Source: Homarus americanus (taxonomy: Eukaryota; Arthropoda; Malacostraca; Decapoda; Nephropidae). From it: a DNA stretch of 64,000 nt. Positions within the stretch are counted from its first letter, which is position 1. Every line of letters starts with the position of its first letter. Shown here piece by piece: positions 1 to 10,984 of the stretch. Position numbers and translations under genes: made by a program. The DNA lies in the NCBI RefSeq assembly GCF_018991925.1, contig NW_024737068.1, positions 4,985,404 through 5,049,403 of the forward strand, read 5' to 3'. Under the pieces are notes generated by a model. The model saw only the letters and a program-made list of their open reading frames with translations. It made no database searches and had not been told where the DNA came from.

Positions 1-346
1 GTACAGTCGTTTAGGTTTATCATAGTTGTAATTATTCACCCGAGGATAATGAATTTAGTGTGAATTAACCGATAATTTTAAACCTGAGGAAACTAGCTGA
101 AAGAAAAACAGTGTTATAATTACGATAAAGTGTGGACATGATCACAATGGATTAATTGATACTGTATCTCTGTATAACTTAAAACGTTTGTAATCTTCTC
201 TTTAACTGTCTTTCAAGCTTCATATATGTTTAGTTTCACCACACGTGGATGCTTATAAATATTGATACCTCGGGACGTAAGTGGTTTGAGTGTGTGACAA
301 CAAAGAAGTTCCAAGGAAGTTTTTGTTCACACATCGTCCTTCTCTC

Positions 347-349
<3 letters not shown>

Positions 350-393
<44 letters not shown>
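350..393. repeat. (CA)n microsatellite
   Basis: An uninterrupted CA run of about 44 bp. A short (ATT)n tract follows at about 551-573. Both lie in the stretch before the cyclophilin-like exon, which is presumably intron. The remainder of 1-762 shows nothing else recognisable. Confidence 0.95.
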
Positions 394-394
<1 letters not shown>

Positions 395-762
395 CCCCAT
401 CCCATCTATTGTTAAAATAATAAACAATTCCTGATTTATGTATTGTACAGCCCTGTAAATGTATTCAATGCATATTATATCATTATGTCTAAATCTAATG
501 TAAGTCTGTATATTTTCAACCACCGGCTGCAACTCTATTAATATACCGTTTATTATTATTATTATTATTATTACACACAGAGTCTTCAGGGTTATAATTA
601 CATGAATATAACCAAGGATGCTATCACGCCCTTTCATTGGGGAGTTCAAGACGATGTTAATTAGATAAAAAGGTCGTAAATATTTCTTAAACATATGAAA
701 TTGTGATCCCCATTACACATGGCGTTCGATTAACAGTTCTTGTATTTATTCTTCTCATGTAG

Positions 763-1254
763 ATGCCGTCAGAGGTGTTCCTTGAGCTGAGTGTTGGTAG
801 TCGGTGTCTGGGTCGTGTGTACATCAAGCTGTGGAGTCACCTGCGTCGTGCACAACAATTCCTGGCACTCTGTCTTGGCTCTATGGGACCTTCACACATC
901 GGTGCCTCCTTCAAAAAGATTTCAGATAAAAACAAAGAGCGAGAAACTATATGGTGTACGGAGTATTATTCCCGCTCTGGAGAGATGGGTTACCGGGCGT
1001 TGATGCTGGACATGGAGTGGGAGGGCGAGTACAGCAAGATCCCTGAGGAAGGTCTCGTGGTCGGTTACTCTAACGATATTAATGATTATGGTTTCGGCAT
1101 CTGTACCAAAGGAAAGCCGGGTGCTAACTTCTCGGGTCCCTTCGGTGAGGTGTCTTTAGGGATGGAGGTGGTACATGCTGCTGTCCGTTATGAGCCCGTC
1201 ACCGAGGTCACCATCACTGACTGTGGGCTCGTCATCCCTGACATGACACTTTGA
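763..1254 (+). CDS. Last exon of a TRIM-like gene: cyclophilin-like domain (gene A, partial)
   Basis: This exon encodes about 163 residues of a cyclophilin-like domain and ends at TGA 1252-1254. A splice acceptor (pyrimidine tract then TAG) sits directly before 763, so the exon starts in phase 0; the ATG at 763 is probably not the true start. The order of motifs follows cyclophilins: EVFLELSVG at the start, GRVYIKLW, QQFLALCLG, a GASF turn, GFGICT, FGEV and ITDCG near the end. The residues at the isomerase site are not conserved: the position after GASF reads KKI where active cyclophilins have HRI, GFGICT replaces QFFICT, and the active-site tryptophan is not recognisable. It is a clear paralogue of the exon at 20357-20845, with 39 of the first 50 residues identical by eye. 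By that analogy the missing upstream exons should encode RING, B-box and coiled coil; this is inference, as they lie outside the window. Confidence 0.8.
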   Translation: MPSEVFLELSVGSRCLGRVYIKLWSHLRRAQQFLALCLGSMGPSHIGASFKKISDKNKERETIWCTEYYSRSGEMGYRALMLDMEWEGEYSKIPEEGLVVGYSNDINDYGFGICTKGKPGANFSGPFGEVSLGMEVVHAAVRYEPVTEVTITDCGLVIPDMTL

Positions 1255-1468
1255 CACAACCCAACACACCATGACCCGATCACCGCCCATCGGGACTTTC
1301 TTCACCATAATGCAATTTACTTTTATTCAACGGGATATCTGTCATAGGTCAACCCTGTGTTTATAAGTGTTCTGCTGTAAGACTTGAAATTGCACTGTAG
1401 ATATATTACAGAGTTAAACTGAGGGTAGGAGGTTCAGGTGAAGGCAGGATCCGGTATACATGAATGAA

Positions 1469-1474
1469 AATAAA
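1469..1474 (+). promoter_or_regulatory. Candidate poly(A) signal for gene A
   Basis: AATAAA about 215 bp after the gene A stop codon. Another AATAAA lies at 2143-2148. Which is used cannot be told from sequence alone. Confidence 0.3.
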
Positions 1475-1764
1475 AGTTGTTCCCCTGAGAGATACAAAAG
1501 CTGAGGAGGGTTGGTAAAAACAACATGGTTAACTTTTGAGGTGGTGGGCCGTGGTCGCCAATCCTCAGACACCAGGATGACGTCTTTATTGATTCAACAT
1601 TGTCTCTCATTAGTCTTATAATTCGGTTTTCTCCATTTGTTCTTATCTTCTGGCTTAAAGAATGAGGGATATAGCGCTTACGTTGCCCAGCCAAACTTTC
1701 TATCTGTCTTTCTGTTTTAAAGTTAGCTTCTTTCTGGGAGAGTTTTACTACAGATTTTTAGTTA

Positions 1765-1975
1765 GTGTTGGTGGTCGTGTTGGTGTTGGAGGGTGGGTCA
1801 TGTTGGTGGTCGTGTTGGTGGCCACAGTGTTGGTGTTTGGCGGGTGGGTCGTGTTGGTGGCAGCAGTGTTGGTGGCCACAGAGTGTTGGTGGTGGTAGGT
1901 GGGTCATGTTGGTGACCGTTGTGTTGGTGGTCGTGTTGCAGGGTGGGTCGTGTTGGTGTCCATAGAGTATTGGTG
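1765..1975. repeat. GT/GGT-rich degenerate minisatellite
   Basis: Repeated variants of GTGTTGGTGGTCGTGTTGG alternating with GGGTGGGTC blocks. It lies in the presumed 3' flank of gene A. Apparent open frames on both strands come from the repeat. The flanking 1255-1764 and 1976-3120 stretches contain no gene I can recognise. Confidence 0.8.
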
Positions 1976-3126
1976 TAGGGGAGTGGATCCAGCCAGTCAT
2001 GGCGTCAGTTATGGCTTCCCTCAGTAGTTGGCGAGGCAGTGGTCGTGTCGTATAAACACACAATATAAACTCTGTGTGGCCTTCTCTTGTATATAACATT
2101 TCTTTCCGCTTGTAGTGACGATTTGCATGAGTCATTGTATATAATAAAGTTTCTGAGGAGTGTTGAAAAAAATATTATATATAATACCTCAATTCCAATA
2201 ATGTGTTTGTGGGTTTAATGTGTATATAACATGTGCCATTTACCATCTATCCTTCAACTGTGTATAAATAAACTATACTGTAATATATCTACGCTTCTGT
2301 GTGGGTTGAGTGGCGTAGAACTGTTGTACTTAATCGAAGAAGAATTATTTTGTGTACAGATACATTATTTCCATAAAGTTCAGTATTAGGTACACATATG
2401 AGACTGTAACCTGGATATAATGAATATATATTTATAAAAGAAAAAATACTAAGTAAAAACTAAATCGCACGCTTCATTAATCATCTTGAAACACAAAGAA
2501 TAAAACATCCCAAACCCATGTTAATATCTTCCTAATGTAAAATATATCTGTCATTGTAAATTAAAATGAATCTCTGGCTTTAGTTGCCTTTATATAAACC
2601 TGGTGTATCTCGGATGTTTCTTAGTATATGGCCTGCTGTGAGGTAGGTGACACTGGTCTCTGTGTTCTTATCCTGATGACTTTCAATTTTCTTTAGTAGC
2701 CCAACGACAAAGGAGACAAGTTTGTTATTAATAGTCCCGGCTTCTGTTGAGGAATAACTTTGATGGGTCACCAATATATCACTTCATCCTGGTGATAATA
2801 AACTACGAGGTTAAGTATGATGAACTGTGACCTCGTATCCTAACAGCTGCAGTAGGTTCTCGCTCGATGTACAGTACAGTATTATCACTACAAGTATATA
2901 CAGAATACTTATATACTACCTGAACATTAATTTTATTATTATCATTATTATTATTATTATACGATGCAAAATTACCAGGTTTACAATATTAAGTGTTTAC
3001 CTTTATTATCCAGCTGACGCCTTTCTCTAATGTAACTACAGTAACTGTGCTTATAAATGATCTAAGGTGCTTTATTTATTGTATACTATCGATGATCGGA
3101 AAAAATCCCCAAAAAGGCTCAATTCA

Positions 3127-3215
3127 GGTCAGGTCAGGTCAGATCAGGTCAGGTCAGCTCAGGTTAGGTTAGGTTAGGTTTGGTAAGATTAGGTTAGATA
3201 AATTTAATTTGGGGT
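3127..3215. repeat. (AGGTC)n / (TTAGG)n degenerate tract
   Basis: About eight pentamers of AGGTC type grade into four TTAGG pentamers (AGGTTAGGTTAGG) and then decay. TTAGG is the ancestral arthropod telomere unit, so the end of this tract looks like a short interstitial telomere-like sequence. It stands about 100 bp before the CR1 element. Confidence 0.75.
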
Positions 3216-3294
3216 AAGTTACATTAGGTTTGGGGCCACCTTCCCCATATTTAACGTTCAACAACTCCTGAATATATAAATGAAACAATATTTA

Positions 3295-6200
3295 CGGGAG
3301 GAGGAGACTGCAGTGGGAGCGGGTTAAAAAAGTGAAAGATTACAGGGAAATAGTGTTAGGAATGATGACAAAACTAAATTAGACAGGGAGTTTAAAACTA
3401 AACGCGGTAAGGGGAGGACTCAGAACACGATTAACTTAAATGTATACTACGCGAACAGTAGAAGTATGAGAAACAAAATGGATGATATTAGGGCCTTGGT
3501 ATGTACCGAAAAAATCGATATAATTGCATTCACTGAAACATGGAACAACCTAGACACACGTGAGTTACCAGTCGAATACCAAATTGCGGATTACAAACTG
3601 TTCCATACAGATAGGCAGACCAGGAAAGGAGGCGGAGTAGCAATCTATGTTAGGGATAATCTGAAGTGTGAAATAAATAAGGAAATAAAAACTGAGAGGA
3701 ATACAGAAACAATTTGGAAAGAATTAATCGACGGTAAAGAAAAATCACAGACGTAATACAGTATATAGACCTCCCAATCTTGATAGAGTCAAAGAGCGAC
3801 TTATCTGGGATGAAATGCACAGGGCTTCCATACACAACAAAGTCTGTTTAGTAGGCGACTTTAACCTTGGCCAAATAGATTGGACTGACCTTACAGGTAA
3901 CTCAGAGTCAGAGGATTTTCTCGAGACTATCCAGGACTGTTTTCTAAGTCAACATATAACCAAACCCACACGGGGTAATAATATACTCGATTTAGTTCTG
4001 TCAAACAGAGAAAACCTCATTAGCAGGGTCGAGGTAGGGAACGAATTTGCAAACAGTGACCACAAAGAAATTAGATTCCAGTTAGATTTTCAGGGCAGAC
4101 GTAAGGAAAATTCCACTAAAGTACCAGATTTCAGATGGGCGAACTTTGACAGTTTAAAGAGGCAGCTGAGAGAGGGGGTGTTGCGCTTGGCCGTGAACCT
4201 GTCAGATGACACCAACCTGATAACGAGATCTGAGATTGCCGAGTTCCACGACAATTTAAATAGTGAGTTACTTAATGCACAAAGGCAGAACATACCATAC
4301 AAAAAACTCAGATCAGACAACAATGGCCCTAAATGGATAAATAATTATTTAAAGAACATCATGGCCAAAGGAAGGCTATAGGTAGAAGGATAAATCGTGG
4401 CGAAATTCACCACCGGGACTATTATAGGGTATTGGCGAGTAGGGTTAAAACCGAGATAAGGAAAGCAAAGAGGAATAATGAGTTAAGGATAGCAAGGGAG
4501 GCAAAGACAAACCCCCCAGGATTCTACCAAATGTATCAAACTAAAGCACGAGAAAAGATTGGACCAATACTTTCAGACACAGGCGAGCTCACTGATAACG
4601 ACAGAGAAATGAGCAATAATTTGAATAAATATTTTTCAACAGTTTTCACCACCGAAAATTTAAACATGATACGCGAGGCACGGACTCTATTCAGAGATAG
4701 TGAAGAAAACAAATTAAGTGAGATAGTAGTGACTAGTAACGATGTTCGTAAGCAAATAGACAAACTAAAGCCTAATAAGTCACCTGGTCCCGATGAGATA
4801 TTTGCCAGAGTATTAAAGGGATGTAAGGACGAGCTTAGTATGCCCTTAGCAAAGTTGTTTAACATGTCCTTAAAAACAGGTGTAGTACCAGAATCCTGGA
4901 GGATAGAGAATGTAATACCGATTTTCAAGAAGGGGGATAGATCACTATCCTCTAACTACCGCCCAATCAGTCTAACATCAATAGTAGGCAAATTGCTGGA
5001 AGCAATCATCTCAAACTCTATTCGAAATCACCTGGAGAAGCACAGATTGATCAATGATTCCCAGCATGGCTTCACAAGCGGACGTTCTTGCCTAACTAAT
5101 CTATTAACATTCTTTTCATCAGTTTTCGAATCGGTGGACGAGGGGCACAATTATGATGTGGTATATCTCAACTTTAGCAAAGCCTTCGACAGAGTCCCCC
5201 ACGAAAGACTAATTAGAAAGGTAGAAGCACATGGCATCAAAGGTGACATCCTTAAATGGATTAGGGCGTGGTTACAGGACAGGAAACCGTGAGTGAGCAT
5301 TAACGGCACTACGTCCCATTGGAGCAACGTCACAAGTGGAGTTCCCCAAGGCTCAGTACTTGGACCATTATTATTTATTATATACATAAACGACATAGAT
5401 ATCGGCATAGACAGCAACATAAGTAAATTTGCTGATGACACTAAAATAGGACGTGTTATTAAATCTGACGAGGACTCGGCAAAACTACAGGAAGATCTAA
5501 ACAAATATTTCGAGTGGTCTGAAAAATGGCAGATGAAGTTCAACGTCGACAAATGTAAAGTACTCAGTATAGGAGATGTAAACAGGGAAACCAGATACCA
5601 GATGAACAACGATGCCATAGAGAAATCGGACTGCGAGAGAGATTTAGGAGTAATGATAAGTAGGAACCTTAAACCAAGTAAACAATGTGTTTTTGCTAGT
5701 AACAAGGCTAATAAAGTACTTGGGTTCATACAAAGGAGTGTTAGTTACAAGACTAGCGAGGTCATCCTAAAACTGTATCTTGCTCTTGTGAGACAACACC
5801 TGGACTACGCAGTTCAGTTCTGGTCACCGTATTACAGAATGGATATAGAATCCTTGGAAAGAATTCAGAGGAGAATGACAAGACTAATCCCGGGCATTAG
5901 GAACCTTGAGTATAGAGACAGGTTAAAGCATCTTAATTTGCACTCCCTCGAGAGACGTAGAGCGAGGGGCGACCTGATAGAGGTGCATAAGTGGAAGGCA
6001 GGGCTAAACAAAGGGGACATTACAAAGGTACTCAAACTATCCAACCAGGAGCGAACTCGTAACAATGGTTTTAAATTAGACAAATATAGATTTAGGCACG
6101 AAAAAGGCAAACATTGGTTTGGAAACAGAGTAGTGGATGAATGGAACAAGTTACCAAATATCATCATTAACTCGAATAAGCTGAATAGCTTCAAACATAG

Positions 6201-6310
6201 GTTGGATGCTTATATGAGCAATAGGGGTTGGGTGTAAACGGGACTGCCCAGTATGGGCCAATAGGCCCGCTGCAGTTTCCGCCATTCTTATGTTCTTTTG
6301 TTCTTATTTT
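3295..6310 (+). mobile_element. CR1 non-LTR retrotransposon, nearly full-length ORF2
   Basis: A LINE carrying an apurinic endonuclease followed by reverse transcriptase and a CR1-type C-terminal region. The 3' end (about 6240-6310) has a short conserved UTR followed by copies of TTCTTATG. This 8-bp tail repeat is a hallmark of CR1 elements. The 5' boundary is uncertain; coding similarity begins near 3340. No target-site duplication is expected or seen. Damage is limited to two frameshifts and one in-frame stop, so the copy is fairly young. The same family recurs at 60868-62267 and 63703-64000. Confidence 0.88.
3415..6237 (+). pseudogene. CR1 ORF2: endonuclease plus reverse transcriptase, broken
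   Basis: The endonuclease begins near 3415 (NLNVYYANSRSMRNKMDDI), with FTETW near 3532 and GDFN near 3857. A frameshift falls near 3738-3755 and another near 4345-4372. The reverse transcriptase occupies about 4740-5600: NKSPGPDE, FKKGDRS, YRPISLTS, motif A LNFSKAFDRVPH (with V-Y-L just before it), GVPQGSVLGPLLF and the catalytic FADDTK. An in-frame TGA at 5290-5292 interrupts the stretch between motifs A and B. The aligned position in the 61-kb copy is Arg (TQRVS), so this is probably CGA to TGA by CpG decay. The C-terminal region (DLGVMIS, LALVRQHLDYAVQFWSP, RRRARGDLIEV) is typical of the CR1 clade and ends at TAA 6235-6237. No active protein is expected. Confidence 0.88.
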
Positions 6311-7815
6311 AAGATGTTAACATGGTAGTAGTTTTAGGCTGGTATTATCTAAATGTTTTTAAAATAATTTCCTAAATTGTGTCGAAAATTTTTCACATGA
6401 CACTGGTCAACATTCTACAGCTGATACCTCAATTAGAGGGGTAACTATGACTTCTAAACTCCTCCACTGATGTTATCTATGTACTTTTTTTCCTGTTATT
6501 GCCGTACATTAATGGAAGCAATGGCCTCAGTAATCATGCCTTGTTTCATATACAGCAACAATGAACACTTTCAGCATACGTAAAATAATATGTACAGCTG
6601 TTCAGTTATCATACTGGTAAGGCATTTACTGCACACATCTACAGTATGATTCTACTCTATGTTCTCAGAAAATGCACCACCGACCTCCCCCACCAATTTC
6701 TAGATAGTAATTATTGTTTAATTTGATAATGACTCATAAACATTTATTAAAACATAAACTCTTCCACATAATACTTTAAATATCTAAAATTTTACTTTAG
6801 ATATTAAGTTTATTGATCAATATATTCATAAATATTTGTTTAACGTTAAAATTATACTACATGGCACCAGGACCTGGCGGTGGGAGGAGAGGACAACACG
6901 TGTGTCGTGTGAACTTGGGCTACTCGGCCACACACTAGTTTACGGGTCCTGCCTGTACCTCACACTGTCAACAACGACCTTGGCAACCTCTTTAGCATAC
7001 GATATTGTGGTGTTGATAACAAGTACGAATTGTACATGCCATGTGAAACGTAAACAGAACATATTCCATGCTCTTGGTCCAGATTCAGTACTAGTGATAG
7101 AAAGTGATCTTGATTACACGTAGAAATAGTGTCCGTACATTCGTGGTTCGTGGAGGCATTATCTCTAAGCATATCTACAGTTACTTGGAAAAATTACATC
7201 GTGCACACCCAGGATAATTTTAATTGCATCAAGGTAAGTAGGTGAGACGAGTTAAGTTTAAGAAACGCCAAAATTATATCCTTAAATATTGTGAGGAAAG
7301 AATACCAGTTGTGTAATGCAGCGCTGCCAGACGAAAGAGTTATTGCCATATACTGTAAATTGTCTTGTGAACTTAATACGCCCATTGAAGATAATTACAC
7401 GATAAACACCAATTAAAGTAAACTCCCTAAGGAGTTTACACCGAGTTTCATCCCTGACAGGTGCTAATACGAGACCAAAGAGTAAACCTTGTGGGATGAC
7501 GTGGTTCAACACTATCTTTTATCTTGCATGTGTGTGTGTGTGTGTGTCCGACTATTGATTCAAATGTTGAGTTCAGGGACTAGGAACGCCATTAAGGCTG
7601 TGTGATAAACATTACCAGTTACGATATTTTTGCTGAGGACTTAGTTGTTAATTATTGCTCGAATTCTCATACAGTAGTATTAAGCGTTAATATAGGTTGT
7701 GTATTGAAGACAGGTGGTGGTGGTGATAACAGACGGGTAGTGACTGGCTGTGCTCCTTATAACACAAATAGTGTTGTATCTTCAACCCCTAATAATGTGG
7801 GCTCACTTAAAAGAC
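6311..7815. other. Intergenic stretch without recognisable genes
   Basis: AT-rich single-copy-looking sequence. The only obvious structure is a short TG run at about 7530-7548. I see no convincing exon or element. Confidence 0.5.
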
Positions 7816-7823
7816 TAGTACAT

Positions 7824-8768
7824 CAGGGGCGCACCCACAAATTGAGTGGGGGGGTTCCAAATTACTGAGAAGTCTGGCGAGCGTAGCGAGCCCTTTCAGC
7901 TTGGGGGGCGCTGTAAGCCCCCCGGAAAAAAATTGAAATCTGACCAATATTTGACGCCATTTGCAATGAATCTTAGGAAATAACCTGAGGTTGAAGCTGG
8001 TGTAATTTAGCATCCTAATCTTTGTATATAGACTTATATTACAGGATAATAGAAGTCATACAATTTTGTTTAAATATTTTATTTACACAATTTTAAAATA
8101 CATGAATTTACTGCACTAAATATAGAGTATATAATATGGTTATTACTGTACTGAATGTGTAACAATCATTAAGCATTTTAATACTTGTATATAATGACTA
8201 ACTAACATTGAACACTAACAGAGCTCATAAAATTTGCTTAACAGTTTTTGAACACCAGTAAAATACATTGCCTTTATTTTTCTGCAAGTACATTGGCAAA
8301 TTTCATCTTCCTGGGATTTCTCTGTGCAAATGTGTCAATTACTTGGTTTATATCCCCTGGTATATCTCGGTGCATGTGTAGTAATGTCAGGCCTGTCAGT
8401 CTCTCATTCCCCATTTTTGATCTGAGTGTTGTTTTTATTCGTTTCAGTCCACTGAATGATCTTTCTGCAGAGCATGTCGTTACTGGCCGGGTGCACAGGA
8501 TAATGAGCAGGGTCCTCACGTTGGGGAACATGGAACTTGGTGTCTGGGAGAGGGTGGTGTCTGGCAGTGCTGTATATTAAGTGCATTGAGGTGCATGGGA
8601 ATGGCAGAGGTGGTGGAAGTTACCGTGGCGTGGGGTGAGGTCAGGTAAGCTGACCCAACCTTCGTGTTACTAAGGTGTCGCCAGGTCAGGTATGGGTTGG
8701 CCGCACCATGCAGTACCTGGAGGGGGGGGGTTCCGGGCAACCAGGAAACCCCCCTGGGTGCGCCACTG
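7824..8768 (-). mobile_element. hAT DNA transposon, internally deleted derivative
   Basis: The ends are imperfect inverted repeats: CAGGGGCGCACCCA at the left and, read inward, CAGTGGCGCACCCA at the right, each followed by a G-run and TTCC. The element is flanked by TAGTACAT (7816-7823) and TACTACAT (8769-8776), an 8-bp target duplication with one mismatch, as expected for hAT elements. Only the C-terminal end of a transposase remains inside, on the minus strand. At 945 bp it is far shorter than an autonomous hAT and is a non-autonomous deletion copy. Confidence 0.85.
8274..8531 (-). pseudogene. hAT transposase C-terminal dimerisation domain remnant
   Basis: About 85 residues matching the hAT C-terminal dimerisation region: PNVRTLLIILCTRPVTTCSA then ERSFSGLKRIKTTLRSKM and an RLTGLTLLHMHRDI stretch. 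ERSFS...LK.IK..LRS.M is the usual signature of the region in ZBED/hAT-type transposases. The DDE catalytic core and BED zinc finger are absent. It sits inside a terminal-repeat-bounded element, so it is a fragment and not a domesticated gene. Confidence 0.8.
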
Positions 8769-8776
8769 TACTACAT

Positions 8777-9185
8777 ACAGTATGTTCCTCTGTCGTGGTA
8801 CACCTAAATGGCCTGAGTGTTGGTATTGTCTTAACCAGTGTTGACGTATTTGTTCGCCTGCTGACGGTAGTAAGTAATAACAACAATCATATCAGTTAAC
8901 TCATGGTCATTCCTTTGTTTGTATGTCACTGGCTATGACTTGAATTACCCATTGACTTTTACATTAGGGTATAGTTGATGAAATTACGGTATGGCATTGC
9001 TGTAGAAGACATACTGTAATGAAAAACTGATTCTATCCAATATCTTATATCTGATGTGATGACGGCGTGATCTGTAGTTCTTAGAACACTATACGAGTCA
9101 ACGACTAAACAAATCCTGTATGAAGGGTGAGCTGTGTGATGCTCTCACTCTGGTACACAAGACCGTAACTTTTACTTTTATCCTC
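8777..9185. other. Intergenic stretch
   Basis: No gene or repeat recognised between the hAT element and the LINE relic. Confidence 0.5.
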
Positions 9186-9189
9186 TTCG

Positions 9190-9645
9190 CCACTGATCGG
9201 CTCGTTAGCCGCTTGGGCGGTCTGTCACGTCTCTGTTACGCACTGTTGGCAAGTACTCGGTGGCGTCACAACACTCTCTGGCAGGTTGTTCCAAGAGTTC
9301 ACAACTCGCACTCCGAAAAAGTTTGCCCTCACAGTTTTCTGGACTTGTGGCTTCTTCAACCTTGAGCTGTGACCACCTTGTGGGGTGGGCGCCCGTCACC
9401 TCCAAGTATGGACGCTCGACTGAGTAGTGCCACCCTGAGATGTTTATACACCTCAATTAGGTCACCCCTTGCCCGTGTAATATAAGCTAGGCATTTGCAG
9501 GCGCTCTAATCTTTCTGGATAACTGAGGTGCCGTAGGACAGGCACCAGTCTGGTGGCCCTTCTTTGGACATCTTCTATCAACTGACAGTCCCTAGCCTGT
9601 CTCGGGGACCAGACAGTACTCCAGGCGAGAACTTTGTTACAATCC
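9190..9645 (-). mobile_element. Old CR1/L2-like LINE relic (C-terminal part)
   Basis: Read on the minus strand in shifting frames it matches the end of a CR1/L2-type ORF2: a WSPRD-like start near 9620, then DVQRRATRLVP, LSYPERLERL, ARGDLIEVYKHL and a final VRVVNSWNNLPE-like motif. Several frameshifts and stops are present. The start shares the CTCGGGGACCAGA string with the minus-strand relic at 17160-17625, suggesting the same family. Confidence 0.65.
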
Positions 9646-9649
9646 TAGT

Positions 9650-10700
9650 AATTATTGACGGTGTTGAGGGCGGACTGTAGCAGCACGCAGAAGACATGTG
9701 AAAAGAAACATTTAAAGCAAATAGTGGAGAAATGTGGTGACGACAATGTACGTAATGAAGGAAATAAAGAGATTGGCGTTACCAATCGAGTTAAATTAAG
9801 TTATTAAAACTAAACAGAGCACTGTTATGTATTTTCAACTCACGGTGTCCGTTTTCACAATCGTTCTTTTAGTTCAACAATCTAGTTTCGATATAACTGT
9901 AGTTTTGTCTACTCTAAAAGTATCACATACTCCCAGAATGTCTACTGTTAGTTAATAATGACGTAACCTAATGGGAGTAGACTGACTGGGGTGTTAACGT
10001 GTTGTTGTGTGTCTCGGTGTCACAGCTGTCCAATATGACTGTCGTAGCAACACTGGCTCCGTGTGCCACAACTCTGCTGGTTAGATTCAACAACAGCTGG
10101 TTTGGAATTTTATTTAAAGAACATTCGCTTCTTGAATTTACTTGTAGTTAAGGGATCTGGTGTCGTCACTGCGAAATAAACTTTACATTTAATTAAGAAT
10201 TAATTACATGCCGCTGGCGAATTGACAGAATCCATCACTGAACTATACATACTGGAAAACTCAGTTAAATTAAGTTTAAACCAGCACACATTCTTAAATT
10301 AAAATGTAAACTTTGTTGATTAAAAGAAACTATTTAGTCATCAGCTGAAAGGGATTATAATAAATAACAGGTGGAACAGTACGTGGTGACCTTTACCACG
10401 TACACAGGTATGAAATAACTGGTACAAAATGGCTGGGGTACGAAATGACTGATACGAATACTTGTGTACAAGGCATGAAACCATTGATTCACTGTCAGGC
10501 CAGCTCAGTGTGGGGGCGGGTCTAGCTAGGGAAGATAAGGGGCGACAGGCTGGCATTTAAGATAACGTAATGAGATCTACTGTAAAGTGGGATAAACTAA
10601 ACCGTAACAATAACTTAATGAAACACAGAACTCAGGGAAATAATTCCTTATATAAATTGTTACCAGATGTCGCTAACAGCAGATGTTTACGTTGGGATGG
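9650..10700. other. Intergenic stretch
   Basis: AT-rich sequence without a convincing exon or element. Confidence 0.5.
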
Positions 10701-10705
10701 AGAAA

Positions 10706-10980
<275 letters not shown>

Positions 10981-10984
10981 TTAT

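Noticed and set aside
3127..3215. A true telomere
   Set aside because: The tract is short, degenerate and internal, with unique sequence and a retroelement on both sides.
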